Source of the DNA: JAEULH01 sp963805915
Lineage (GTDB): Bacteria; Pseudomonadota; Alphaproteobacteria; Rhodospirillales; Defluviicoccaceae
Direction of reading: 5' to 3'
Length of the DNA stretch: 64,000 nt
NCBI GenBank assembly: GCA_963805915.1
Contig: CAWDWD010000013.1
Location: 113,820 to 177,819, forward strand
Part shown: positions 34,472 to 43,596 of the stretch, piece by piece
Layout of the letters: each line of letters opens with the position of its first letter
Position numbering within the stretch: position 1 is the first letter of the stretch
Notes under the pieces: model-generated
Databases searched by the model: none
What the model was told of the DNA's origin: nothing
The model's input: only the letters and a program-made list of their open reading frames with translations
Program-made: the position numbers and the translations under genes

Positions 34472-37470
34472 TCCTCGCCGCTCCCGTCCTCGGTCGACCA
34501 TTCCTTGACCCGGGCGAGATGCTCGTAATCGCTGAACTTCGGCGCGAATGACGCATGCGGCCGCGCTTCGTAGGGCGTCTCCGCAAGATCAAAGCGGGCA
34601 ATCAGCCGACGCACGCCGTCGACCGCTTCATCGGCGAGAGATTCGGGGTCCGTTTTCTTGACCGCCGGACAACATTTGCCGCCAGGCGTTCCGCCGCTCA
34701 GCTGCCAGTATTCGATGGCCGCGATCGGCGCGGCGGCGACGCCGGCGAAGCCGCCCGTGCGCGCGATCGCGGCTTCGAGCGGCAGTTGCGGCGCGTAGCC
34801 GGCGGCGACCTCTTTTTGCGTCGGCACGGCGCCGGTCTTGTAGTCGATGATGACCAGGTCGCCATCGCCGCGACGGGTGTCGATCCGGTCGGCGACCGCC
34901 TTGACCGTGAACGCGCCCTCCGGTCCGTCAAGCACAAGGGAGCCCTTGACCTCGCTCGCCATGGCGGCGATGCCCGCGCGGTGTTCGCGCTCATGGTCGA
35001 CGAACCAGCGCGCGATCCGCTCGAACCTTGGCCACCAGAAGGCGAGCACGCTGGGCCGCACGTCGCCGCCGCTCAGGGTCTTGCGGCCGATCGCGAGCAG
35101 ACGTTCGTAGGCATCGCCCGGCAATGCGCCCGGCGTTGCCTTGGTAAAGGCTTCGAGCGCCCGGTGGACGAACTCGCCGTACTCTCCCGCCGACGGATCG
35201 GCGTCGAGCGGTTCCAGCGCCCGAAGCCTTAGGATGTGGCGGGCATAGATGGCGTAGGGATCGCGCATCCAGGTTTCGACCTGGGTGACCGAAAGCGCGC
35301 GTGGCCGTGCCTCGACCGGGGGACAAGGCCGCGGTGGGCCGAGCGATGCGACGACATCCGGCCAATCCAGCTGGGCCTGAAGCGCCAAATGGAAGGAATT
35401 GTCGGCAAGCCAATATTTCATTGTTGTATCGGCGACAAGGTTTTCCAGCCGGAGAAGCCACCGGCTAGCAACGCTCGGGGTGCCTTCAACCCGCGCCGAG
35501 CGGGTGAGATAGACCTTTTGCGCGCAGAACGCCTGGGCGAAATCGTGCGCCGCTAGACCGATCCGCCGCTCCGGCGACGGCAGGCCGAAGGTTTCCATCA
35601 TCGGCCGGCTCATCCACGGGCTTGCCTGCGCCTTCGCCGGCCAGGTTCCTTCGTTGAGGCCGGCGAGAACAACCACGTCGGCCGACAGCAACCGGGCTTC
35701 GAGCGGCCCAAGAATGGCAAGGCGGGGATGGCGGCCATAGCGCGGCCGGACCGTCCGTCCGGCCATCATTTCATCGAGCAGCGCCGGGTACACGGCCGGG
35801 CGGACCGCGGGAAAATCAGCCGCGGCTGCAAACAACTCGCTGGCGAAGGCGTAGGCGATTTCGCCGGCCTCGTCGGCCCACAGGCGCTCGGCGCCGGTTT
35901 CGTCTTCGCCGGCGCACAGCGCCTCGGCAACGGCGAGATGCGCCGCGAGCAGATCGACCAACGGCGTTTCGCCCAGCCCGGCAACGTCGGTGAAGGGCGT
36001 GACGATCCTGCGTAGACGCGCGACCAGCCGCGCGGGCGCGGCATCGTCGCCGACACCGGCCAATGCCGCCTCGAGCCCCGCAAGCCCGGGCGCCGGCCGC
36101 GGCCCGCGCAGGATCTCGCGTTCGAGACGGCGAACGTGGTCGCGGAAGGCCGCCGGCCGCATCCCGCCCGCGGCTAGAGGATGCTTGAGCGTCGCGAGCA
36201 ACGGCACGGGAGCGAGAGCGGCGGTGAGCATCCGCGCGCTGAGGCGGAGAAACGCGCCCGGTTGTGTCTTGCCGAGGGGTACGCCGGCGCTGTCGTCGAC
36301 GGCGATCTCCCAGCGTTCGAGCTCGCCCGCCACCCGCCGCGCCAGCGCCCTGTCGGGCGTGATCAGAATGCCCTGCCGGCCCGGATGAACCAGGGTCTCG
36401 CGCAGGATCAGGGCGATGGTTCGGGCTTCCTCGTGCGGGGTCGGCGCGACGATGCGAATGACGTTGTCGAGGCCGAGTTCGAGGTGCCGTTCGATCGCTC
36501 GTGGGGATACCTCCAGATGCGCGGCGGCCGCGGGGCGAAGGGCGAGGCTGATCAGCGCCGCGCGCGGGGACGGTTGAGCGCGACCGGCGGATGGCGGCCA
36601 TGGCTTAACCGCTGCGCGCTCGACACCCAGGCGGGAGAGAAGCCGAGCCATGCCGTACTGCGGATGCGATGGCTCAAGCGCCGACCACGCGGCGTCGTCG
36701 GCATCGCGGTCGAGGCCGGGCAGAATGACCGCGCCACGCGGCATTCCCGCGATCACCCGGAGAAGGTCCGCGGTCGCCGGAATGCTGCCGGTCGAACCGG
36801 CGGCAATAACCGGGTTCTCCAGCGGGCGGTCGCGCCAGGCCTGGGCCTGGGCGCGAAGCAGCAAGGAGCGCCGGCGAGCCGGGTCGATGCCGTCCTCCTC
36901 GGCGAGGATCTCCGGCCAGCGCGCGGTGATGATGGCGAGAAAATCGAGGGTGATTTGCCAGTGGCTGGCGAAATCCTCAGGCACGAGATCGGCGAGCGCG
37001 GCGAAGTCGAGGTCCTCGGTATGGACCTGGTCGAGCAGTCGGGCGAGCTCGGCGGCAAGTCGCGCCGCCTGATCGGTTGAGATTCCCGGCTTCGCCGCCA
37101 TGACCAGGCGGGCAAGGAGGAGCTGGCGGCGCAGGGGCGAGATGGCGGAAGGGACGGCCGCCGCTGCCGCCATGTCCCCGGCGAACGCGTCTGGGCCGCC
37201 ATCGCCGGTATCCTCCGCCACAAGGTCGTCTTCGTCGATATCGCCGAGCGGGGTCATCCTCGGCAGCAGTAAGGGCCGGCCTGCGTTGGCGCGGATGAAC
37301 GCGTCGGCCAAGGCACGGCAGGCGCGCCGCGTCGGCAAAAAGATCCGCATGGCCGCAAGCGCCGCCGGATCCGAGCCGGGCGACAGCCGTGGATCTTCGT
37401 AAATGCCGGCGACCAGGGCATCGAGGAACGGCTCGCCGGCTGCGATGGAGTAGACCGCCGCGGCATTCAT
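34468..37470 (-). CDS. addB: Double-strand break repair protein AddB
   Basis: This 1000-residue partner of AddA is of the alphaproteobacterial type. The N-terminus (MRIFLPTRRACRALADAFIR) and the Arg/Asp-rich segment (ILITPDRALARRVAGELERW) resemble an inactivated helicase, and ADVVVLAGLNEGTWPAKAQA is conserved. The C-terminal nuclease domain has FVHRALEAF and LVIIDYKTGAVPTQKEV (about residue 875). The start MNAAAVYSIAAGEPF at 37470 overlaps the murU stop by 4 bp. It completes the AddAB end-resection enzyme, which replaces RecBCD. Confidence 0.95.
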   Translation of the reverse strand: MNAAAVYSIAAGEPFLDALVAGIYEDPRLSPGSDPAALAAMRIFLPTRRACRALADAFIRANAGRPLLLPRMTPLGDIDEDDLVAEDTGDGGPDAFAGDMAAAAAVPSAISPLRRQLLLARLVMAAKPGISTDQAARLAAELARLLDQVHTEDLDFAALADLVPEDFASHWQITLDFLAIITARWPEILAEEDGIDPARRRSLLLRAQAQAWRDRPLENPVIAAGSTGSIPATADLLRVIAGMPRGAVILPGLDRDADDAAWSALEPSHPQYGMARLLSRLGVERAAVKPWPPSAGRAQPSPRAALISLALRPAAAAHLEVSPRAIERHLELGLDNVIRIVAPTPHEEARTIALILRETLVHPGRQGILITPDRALARRVAGELERWEIAVDDSAGVPLGKTQPGAFLRLSARMLTAALAPVPLLATLKHPLAAGGMRPAAFRDHVRRLEREILRGPRPAPGLAGLEAALAGVGDDAAPARLVARLRRIVTPFTDVAGLGETPLVDLLAAHLAVAEALCAGEDETGAERLWADEAGEIAYAFASELFAAAADFPAVRPAVYPALLDEMMAGRTVRPRYGRHPRLAILGPLEARLLSADVVVLAGLNEGTWPAKAQASPWMSRPMMETFGLPSPERRIGLAAHDFAQAFCAQKVYLTRSARVEGTPSVASRWLLRLENLVADTTMKYWLADNSFHLALQAQLDWPDVVASLGPPRPCPPVEARPRALSVTQVETWMRDPYAIYARHILRLRALEPLDADPSAGEYGEFVHRALEAFTKATPGALPGDAYERLLAIGRKTLSGGDVRPSVLAFWWPRFERIARWFVDHEREHRAGIAAMASEVKGSLVLDGPEGAFTVKAVADRIDTRRGDGDLVIIDYKTGAVPTQKEVAAGYAPQLPLEAAIARTGGFAGVAAAPIAAIEYWQLSGGTPGGKCCPAVKKTDPESLADEAVDGVRRLIARFDLAETPYEARPHASFAPKFSDYEHLARVKEWSTEDGSGEE

Positions 37471-38258
37471 CGCAGGGCTATCGCGCCCTGGCGACGGCGC
37501 AGCTCGGCTTCGGCAAGGGCAAGGTCCGCGGGCGTGCCGACGTGGAACCACTCGCCCTCGTGCGCAAGCCCGAACAAGCGCCCGGCCGCCGCGGCGCGGT
37601 CATAGAGAATGTTGAGAGAAAAGGGGGGCGGGGGGAGGTCGACAAACAATCTGGGGCTCAGGATCTGGATGCCGGCGAACAGTAGCGGCGCGGCGCGATC
37701 GGACGGGCGGCGGCGGAGCCTGCCGTCGGCGGCGATCACGAAATCGCCCTCGCCGGCGTAGCCGAACGCGCTCGCGGTCGGATGCAACAGCAATAGCGCG
37801 TCCATTGCTGCGTCGTCCCATGCCGACGCGAGGTGAGTCAAGGTCGGCCGCCTCGGGCTGTCAACCCAGAGGACATCGCCGTTGACGACGTAGAACGTCC
37901 GTACGCCGAGCAACGGCAGGGCGAGGGCGACCCCGCCACCCGTCTCCAATCGCTCGGCCTCGAGTGAGACGGTGATACGCGCCGCGGCACCGTCCGTGGT
38001 TGTCCGGTTGGTAACAATGCGCCGGGCGACGTGGCTTGCGATCTGCTCGGCGAGGTAATGGGCATTGACGACGATTTCCTCGACGCCCGCGTCTTGTAGT
38101 CCGTCGATCACCCGGTCGAGCATGGTTCGCCCGGCGACTTCGATCAGCGGTTTGGGACGATGCGTGGTGAGCGGCCGCATCCGCACGCCGAGCCCGGCGG
38201 CAAGGACCATGGCGTGGCTCGGCCGCCACGGGGCGGCGCGGGAAGGGGGCCCGGTCAT
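37467..38258 (-). CDS. murU: N-acetylmuramate-1-phosphate uridylyltransferase MurU
   Basis: This 263-residue nucleotidyltransferase of the sugar-NTP family has AMVLAAGLGVRMRPLTTHRP followed by KPLIEVAGRTMLD at its start, and the Asp-containing FYVVNGDVLWVDS. The neighbour upstream, overlapping by 4 bp, is the AmgK-like kinase. That pairing defines the MurU pathway, in which MurNAc from recycled peptidoglycan is phosphorylated and then turned into UDP-MurNAc, bypassing MurA/MurB and hence fosfomycin. The substrate is inferred from gene pairing and family. Confidence 0.88.
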   Translation of the reverse strand: MTGPPSRAAPWRPSHAMVLAAGLGVRMRPLTTHRPKPLIEVAGRTMLDRVIDGLQDAGVEEIVVNAHYLAEQIASHVARRIVTNRTTTDGAAARITVSLEAERLETGGGVALALPLLGVRTFYVVNGDVLWVDSPRRPTLTHLASAWDDAAMDALLLLHPTASAFGYAGEGDFVIAADGRLRRRPSDRAAPLLFAGIQILSPRLFVDLPPPPFSLNILYDRAAAAGRLFGLAHEGEWFHVGTPADLALAEAELRRRQGAIALR

Positions 38259-39271
38259 GAAGCGGCTTTCTGGGGCACCGGGATGATCCGCGCGCTTGCG
38301 GGTACGTGTTTGTCGAACCAGGCGGCGACCGGCGCAAGCGCGGGCTGGGCGAGCGCGCGCTCCAGCAGCCGCCAGACCCGGGGGATGTGCGCCAGGTAGC
38401 CAAACTTGCCGTCGCGCCGGCACAGCCGGGTAAAAATCCCGATGACCTTGGCGTGGCGCTGGGCGGCGAGGACCGCGTACGTTGCCATGAAGGCGCTCCA
38501 ATCATCCGGCGCGACCGCCTCGCGGTAGCGCGCGAGCATGGCCGCGCGCAAGGGCTCGGAGATGTCGCGTCTGGCGTCCTCGAGCAGCGACATCAGGTCA
38601 TAGGCGGCGGGGCCGGCGACGGCGTCCTGAAAATCGAGAAGCCCACAGGCCGACAAGCCGGCGCGGCCGTCGAGCCGCATCAGGTTGTCGACGTGATAAT
38701 CACGCAAGACCAGCGTCGCCGGCTGGGCGAGGACAATGGGCAGCACCCGCCGCCAGGCGTCGATGCACGCCGTTCGCGCGCTGTCCGTGACAGGCCGGTC
38801 GTAAACGGCGGGCAGATACCAGTCGACGAGGAGCAGCGCCTCATCGAGCAGGCGCCGTTCGTCATAGCCGGGGAGCTTCGCGCCGATCGCCTGTTCCGCC
38901 GGCATTGCGTGGAGAAAACCCAGGACGTCGACGGCGAGGCGGTAAAGCGCGGTTTCGTCGGCGCCCGCGGCGAGGAGCCGGGTGAAAGTCATGTCACCCA
39001 GGTCTTCGATCAGCAGCAGGCCGGCGCTTTCATCGGCGGCGTAAATCGCGGGCGCGCTGAGGCCCAATCCGCGCAAATGCCGCGCCATCCTCAGATAGGG
39101 ACGCACGTCCTCGTGGGCCGGCGGCGCATTCATGAGAACCGCGCGCCGCTCGCCGTCGATCAAACGCCGGTAGCTGCGAAACGAGGCATCGTCAGCCAGC
39201 GGGTACAGGTTCTCCGCCCGCCAATCGTTGGCGGCGAGAAAGCGCGCGATAACTTCGGCCCGATCAGCCAA
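38255..39271 (-). CDS. amgK: Anomeric N-acetylmuramate/N-acetylglucosamine kinase AmgK
   Basis: This 338-residue aminoglycoside phosphotransferase-fold kinase has the catalytic loop LVLRDYHVDNLMRLDGRAGL, the metal-binding GLLDFQDAVAGPAAYDLMSL and the ATP-site LLLIEDLGDMTF. It phosphorylates MurNAc (and GlcNAc) at C1 for MurU. The start is TTG at 39271, overlapping the tsaE stop (TTGGCTGA). It lies within tsaE-amgK-murU-addB-addA, a single tightly coupled minus-strand run. Confidence 0.9.
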   Translation of the reverse strand: MADRAEVIARFLAANDWRAENLYPLADDASFRSYRRLIDGERRAVLMNAPPAHEDVRPYLRMARHLRGLGLSAPAIYAADESAGLLLIEDLGDMTFTRLLAAGADETALYRLAVDVLGFLHAMPAEQAIGAKLPGYDERRLLDEALLLVDWYLPAVYDRPVTDSARTACIDAWRRVLPIVLAQPATLVLRDYHVDNLMRLDGRAGLSACGLLDFQDAVAGPAAYDLMSLLEDARRDISEPLRAAMLARYREAVAPDDWSAFMATYAVLAAQRHAKVIGIFTRLCRRDGKFGYLAHIPRVWRLLERALAQPALAPVAAWFDKHVPASARIIPVPQKAAS

Positions 39272-39734
39272 TCGCGGCCTCCGCCAATCGTCGCGGCCAA
39301 TCGCCGTGGCCGATGATGGTCAGCCGCCGCGCCGCGGCATCGGCGGCATCGGCGAGGATGAGATCGAGGCGGTCGGCCGGAAGGAACGAGCCCAGCCGGT
39401 CCGGCCATTCGATCAAGGAGATGCCGGCGATGAACGCCTCTTCGAGTCCCAGCTCCAGAGCATCCTCCGCCGCGTCGAGGCGAAACAGATCGAAATGAAA
39501 GATCTCGCCCGTGAAGGGCGGAGATGAGTCGTAGATCTGGACAAGCGTGAACGTGGGGCTTGGGACCTCGACGTCGGCGCCGCAGCGAGCCTGGATAAAG
39601 GCGCGGGCGAAGGCTGTCTTGCCGACGCCCAACCCGCCCCACAGGGCGATGACATCGCCGGTCCGACAGACGTGCGCCAGCCGTCTCGCGACCGCGCGCG
39701 TCGCGTCCTCGTTGGGCAGATCGAGCAGCGTCAC
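39264..39734 (-). CDS. tsaE: tRNA threonylcarbamoyladenosine biosynthesis ATPase TsaE
   Basis: This protein of about 156 residues, part of the complex making t6A37 in ANN-decoding tRNAs, has the Walker A VIALWGGLGVGKTAFARAFI, the conserved VPSPTFTLVQIY, IFHFDLFRLDAAEDALELGL and ISLIEWPDRLGSFLP. I prefer the GTG at 39734 (VTLLDLPNEDATR) because GGAGGG lies just upstream of it; the ATG at 39791 adds 19 residues of Arg/Pro-rich sequence. It heads the minus-strand run into amgK. Confidence 0.93.
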   Translation of the reverse strand: MTLLDLPNEDATRAVARRLAHVCRTGDVIALWGGLGVGKTAFARAFIQARCGADVEVPSPTFTLVQIYDSSPPFTGEIFHFDLFRLDAAEDALELGLEEAFIAGISLIEWPDRLGSFLPADRLDLILADAADAAARRLTIIGHGDWPRRLAEAAIG

Positions 39735-39849
39735 CGACCCTCCGCGGCGGCCCGGGCGTTCGCGGCACGGCGGTTGCGCCACAAGTTGCATGGCTTCATG
39801 TTATGAGACACCGAGAGTGAGCATAACAAAAATTGGCCGCGGGGTCCCC

Positions 39850-40884
39850 ATGTCCGACAAGTTGCACAAAACCGACGTCGCCATTATCGGCGCCGGGCCC
39901 GTGGGTCTGTTCGCGGTCTTCGAGTGCGGCATGCTCAACATGAGTTGCCACGTCGTCGACGCGCTCGATGCCGCTGGCGGCCAATGCACGGCGCTCTATC
40001 CGGAAAAGCCCATCTATGACATTCCCGGCTATCCATCAATTCTGGCGCACGAGTTGGTCGACAAGCTGAGCGCCCAGGCCGCAGTATTCGATCCGGTCTA
40101 TCACCTTGGCCAGCAGGTCGATCGTCTGAGCCGTACCGCGCGCGGCCGCTGGCTGCTGACGACGATGAAGGGCACGCGAATCGAGGCCAGCGCGATCATC
40201 ATCGCCGCCGGCGTCGGAGCCTTCGGGCCGAACCGACCGCCGCTTTCCCATATCGAGGACTACGAGGGCCAGCCGGCGGGCTCCGGCGTTCATTATCTGG
40301 TCAGGCGCCGGGAGGATTTTCGCGGCCGCCGGGTGGTTATCGCCGGTGGCGGCGATTCGGCGGTGGACTGGGCGCTATCGCTCGCCGACGTCGCCGCGTC
40401 GGTCGCCGTCATCCATCGCCGGGCGAAGTTCCGCGCGGCTCCGGACAGCGTGCTCAAGCTCGGCCAGCTCGCCGGGGAGGGCCGCATCGACCTCGTTGTT
40501 CCATTCCAGTTGCATGGGCTGGAGGGGGCGAACCGCCGCCTGGAGGCCGTCATCGTCAGCGACCTCGACGGCAACCGCCGCTCGCTCAAGGCTGACGTTT
40601 TGCTTCCCTTCTTTGGCCTCGCGCAGGATCTGGGCCCTATTGCCAACTGGGGTCTCAACCTGCACCGCAATCTGATCAGGGTCGACCCATCGTCGTGCGC
40701 CGCCGGCCAGCCGGGACTGTTCGCGATCGGCGATATCGTCACCTATCCGGGCAAGCTTAAGCTGATCCTGACCGGCTTCGCCGAGGCGGCGGCGGCGGCG
40801 CATGCCGCTTACGGCCACGTCCATCCCGGGGAGGCGCTGCACTTCGAGTACTCGACGACCAAGGGTGTGCCGGCCCACTCGTAG
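39850..40884 (+). CDS. Ferredoxin/flavodoxin-NADP+ reductase, thioredoxin reductase-like
   Basis: This 344-residue flavoenzyme has an FAD-binding VAIIGAGPVGLFAVFECGML and an NADP-binding VVIAGGGDSAVDWALSLADV. There is no redox CxxC between them, so it is a TrxR-like FNR (YumC type) and not a thioredoxin reductase. Other family marks are DAAGGQCTALYPEKPIYDIP followed by GYP, PFFGLAQDLGPI and the C-terminal LFAIGDIVTYPGKLKLILTG. It probably passes electrons between NADPH and ferredoxin. It stands alone on the plus strand between two minus-strand clusters. Confidence 0.93.
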   Translation: MSDKLHKTDVAIIGAGPVGLFAVFECGMLNMSCHVVDALDAAGGQCTALYPEKPIYDIPGYPSILAHELVDKLSAQAAVFDPVYHLGQQVDRLSRTARGRWLLTTMKGTRIEASAIIIAAGVGAFGPNRPPLSHIEDYEGQPAGSGVHYLVRRREDFRGRRVVIAGGGDSAVDWALSLADVAASVAVIHRRAKFRAAPDSVLKLGQLAGEGRIDLVVPFQLHGLEGANRRLEAVIVSDLDGNRRSLKADVLLPFFGLAQDLGPIANWGLNLHRNLIRVDPSSCAAGQPGLFAIGDIVTYPGKLKLILTGFAEAAAAAHAAYGHVHPGEALHFEYSTTKGVPAHS

Positions 40885-40967
40885 ACGCGAGCCATCGCGG
40901 CCGCGGCCGCCGCGAAACGCCGCCCCGATCAGGCTTGAGGTCGTCAGGCGGGATTTCAGGGCGGATT

Positions 40968-42743
40968 TCAGGCGGCCACGTTGATGTCGTTAAGGAGGGC
41001 CTCGATCCGGTTGGGATCGGTCTCGCGCATGATCAAATTGGCGCGGCTCACCGCCGAGGCCATGTCGAGGCCGAGAATGCGCCGTTTGACCGCCGGAATG
41101 TTGTTCGCCGCCATCGACAGCTCGCGGAAGCCGAGGCCGATGAGAAGCGCCGTGAAGTGCGGATCTCCCGCGACTTCGCCGCAAATGCTGATCGGGATGC
41201 GCGCGCGCATCGCGGCCACGCTGGCGAACTGAATGAGCCGTAGAACCGCCGGATGGAGCGGGTTGTAGAGATGGGCCACGTGCTCGTCGCTGCGATCCAT
41301 CGCCAGCGTATACATCGTCAAGTCATTGGAGCCGATGGCGAAAAAGTTGCTGACGTGAGCCAACGCATCGGCCGATAGCGCCGCGCCCGGCACCTCGATC
41401 ATTGTCCCCAGCGGCGGCAAGGGGTTGGGAATGGCGACATTGCGGCGATGGAGCTGCCGGGCCGCACGCGCCAGAATTTCGCGAGCGGTTCTGATCTCCT
41501 GGACCGATGTCACCATCGGCAGCAGGATCTGCACCGGCCCGTGGGCGAAGGCGCGAAGAATCGCGCGGAACTGCGTCTCGAGCAGTTCGGGGCTGGCGAT
41601 GGACAGGCGCACGCCGCGCAGCCCGAGAGGGGAGGACGCGCTGTCGCCCAATCGCGCGATCAGCTCACTGGTGCTTTTGTCGCCGCCCAGGTCGAGCGTG
41701 CGGATGGTGACCGGTCGGCCGCCGGCGTGTTCGACGACATCAATGAACGCCGCGGCTTGTTCGTCCTCGCCGGGAATGGTCGCGCGGTTCATGAACAGGA
41801 ATTCGGTCCGCAGCAGACCGACGCCTTCGGCGCCCGCCTCGGCGACACCGATCATTTCAAATGGCAATTCGACATTGGCACGAAGGCTGATCTCGACCCC
41901 GTCGCGCGTGCGCGCCGGCTGTTTGGCCAACCGGCGGAGCTGCTTTCGTTCGGCCTTGAGCTGCTCCATGCGCCGGCGGAACATGCGTACGGCCGCCGGC
42001 GACGGGTTGATGACGATTTCGCCGCGATCGCCGTCGACGACGATCTCATGGCCGGTTCTGACCGCTGCGAGCAGACCGCCGACGCCGAGAACGGCCGGCA
42101 AACCCAAGGCGCGCGCCATGATCGCGGTGTGACCTTGCGGGCTACCGATCTGCGTGGCCAGACCGACGACGCTTTCGGGATCAAGCTGAGCCGTATCGGC
42201 CGGAGTGAGCTCTTCGGCGACGATAATACTGCCGCTGGGCATCGGTGCGGCTTTAACGATCTCCGTCTTGACCAGAAAAGCAATCAGCCGGTTGGCGATC
42301 TCGCGGATGTCATCGACCCGGGCCGCCAGATACGTGTCGTCCATTTGTGAGAAGGCTTCGGCGATGAGCCCGGCTTCAATCCGAACCGCTTCCTCGGCGT
42401 TGATCCGTTCATTGGCTATTCGCGCCAGGGCGCCGCGAACGAGTCGTGAATCCTTGAGAATATGCAAATAGGCGTCGAATAGGTACCCAAGCTCCTCGGC
42501 GCCCATTTCTGGGATCAGTTTGGCGCGGTTCGCCGCCCTGGCCCGTACCCGAGCCATTCGCCGCCGCGCCCGGGCGACGGCGGCGCCGAGGCGGCGCTGC
42601 TCATCTTGAATGCTCTCAACGGCGATCCTATACCTCGGAACGTGCAGCCGGACCGGCTCGCGAACATACGCCTTGCCGATCGCGATGCCCGGAGACGCCG
42701 CGAGGCCGACGATCGTCCTCTCCCTGAATCCGTGATCGGACAT
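40968..42743 (-). CDS. ptsI: Phosphoenolpyruvate-protein phosphotransferase, PTS enzyme I
   Basis: This 591-residue cytosolic protein is phosphorylated by PEP and passes the phosphate to HPr. The swivel-domain active-site histidine is His205 in IGSPQGHTAIMARALGLPAV; the usual TSHT is changed to QGHT. The PEP-binding barrel shows GVGLLRTEFLFMNR, RTLDLGGDKSTSEL, FFAIGSNDLTMYTLAMDRSD and the catalytic-Cys motif ISICGEVAGDP. It has no N-terminal GAF domain, so it is not PtsP. It follows ptsH in the regulatory PTS cluster. Confidence 0.94.
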   Translation of the reverse strand: MSDHGFRERTIVGLAASPGIAIGKAYVREPVRLHVPRYRIAVESIQDEQRRLGAAVARARRRMARVRARAANRAKLIPEMGAEELGYLFDAYLHILKDSRLVRGALARIANERINAEEAVRIEAGLIAEAFSQMDDTYLAARVDDIREIANRLIAFLVKTEIVKAAPMPSGSIIVAEELTPADTAQLDPESVVGLATQIGSPQGHTAIMARALGLPAVLGVGGLLAAVRTGHEIVVDGDRGEIVINPSPAAVRMFRRRMEQLKAERKQLRRLAKQPARTRDGVEISLRANVELPFEMIGVAEAGAEGVGLLRTEFLFMNRATIPGEDEQAAAFIDVVEHAGGRPVTIRTLDLGGDKSTSELIARLGDSASSPLGLRGVRLSIASPELLETQFRAILRAFAHGPVQILLPMVTSVQEIRTAREILARAARQLHRRNVAIPNPLPPLGTMIEVPGAALSADALAHVSNFFAIGSNDLTMYTLAMDRSDEHVAHLYNPLHPAVLRLIQFASVAAMRARIPISICGEVAGDPHFTALLIGLGFRELSMAANNIPAVKRRILGLDMASAVSRANLIMRETDPNRIEALLNDINVAA

Positions 42744-42840
42744 CGCCTTCCCTATCCGCCGATTGGTTTCGGCTCATTCATTAATATTACTGATCGAAGC
42801 AGCCGCTTCGCGACCTTCAATAATACCTCAAATCAGCGTA

Positions 42841-43134
42841 TCAGTCTTCTTCGAATTGCGCCTCGATGATATTGCTCAGGACCTCGATCACCTCCTGTTT
42901 TTCGCGCCCGGACGCAGCGATTTCGAGCTCGGTGCCCGGTCCGGCGGCAAGCATCATCAATCCAAGGATGGACAAACCGGAGACCGTCTGCCCGCGCTTG
43001 GTTACAGTGACGTCGGCATCGAAGCCGGCGGCCAACTTCACGAACTTGGCGGCCGCGCGAGCATGAAGCCCACGACGATTGGCGATCACCGCAACACACC
43101 GCAAGGTGTCGCCGTCGACGCTGAACTCGGCCAT
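42841..43134 (-). CDS. ptsH: Phosphocarrier protein HPr
   Basis: This 97-residue protein has the active histidine His24 in RRGLHARAAAKFVKLAAGF. The regulatory serine is probably Ser55 in VSGLSILGLMMLAAGPG, equivalent to Ser46 of other HPr proteins. Because hprK lies in the same cluster, both His and Ser phosphorylation are likely. It passes phosphate from EI to the EIIA-Man protein encoded just upstream. Confidence 0.95.
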   Translation of the reverse strand: MAEFSVDGDTLRCVAVIANRRGLHARAAAKFVKLAAGFDADVTVTKRGQTVSGLSILGLMMLAAGPGTELEIAASGREKQEVIEVLSNIIEAQFEED

Positions 43135-43154
43135 TCCACTATCGTTAGCCCCTA

Positions 43155-43562
43155 TCAGGACTCCTCCTGGGTCAGCAGCCGGGAGGCGATGTTGATGTAT
43201 TTGCGACCCGCCTCCTGAGCGCTCTGCGCCGCTTTTTCCAGCGACTCCGTTTGGCGCACGCTCGCCAGCTTCACAAGCATCGGCAGGTTGACCCCGGCGA
43301 TGACCTCGACGTTGGCCCTGTCCATAATCGAGATCGCCAGATTCGAGGGCGTGCCGCCGAACATGTCGGTGAGCAGGATGACGCCATTGCCTTCCTCGGC
43401 CCGGGCGACAGCTTCGAGAATATGTGCGCGCCGCTGCTCCATGTCGTCATCGGGGCCGATGCACACGGCGGCGATGTTAACCTGCGGGCCGACAACATGC
43501 TCAAGGGCGGCGATCAACTCCTCGGCGAGCCGCCCGTGCGTAACAAGCACCAGTCCGATCAT
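43155..43562 (-). CDS. PTS system mannose-type EIIA component
   Basis: This 135-residue EIIA-Man domain protein starts MIGLVLVTHGRLAEELIAAL, with the phosphorylated histidine His9, and contains GVILLTDMFGGTPSNLAISI and the typical VIAGVNLPMLVKLAS. There is no IIB, IIC or IID gene nearby, so it is probably a regulatory phosphate acceptor as in other alphaproteobacterial incomplete PTS systems. The longer frame to 43685 overlaps rapZ and is not used. Confidence 0.93.
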   Translation of the reverse strand: MIGLVLVTHGRLAEELIAALEHVVGPQVNIAAVCIGPDDDMEQRRAHILEAVARAEEGNGVILLTDMFGGTPSNLAISIMDRANVEVIAGVNLPMLVKLASVRQTESLEKAAQSAQEAGRKYINIASRLLTQEES

Positions 43563-43596
43563 ACCTTTGAGCGATCCTTCGCTTGCGAGACCCGGT

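Noticed and set aside
34468..39734. Considered whether murU/amgK could be a sugar-nucleotide pair for capsule synthesis
   Set aside because: The kinase-uridylyltransferase overlap next to tsaE is the standard MurU pathway arrangement, and no glycosyltransferases are nearby.
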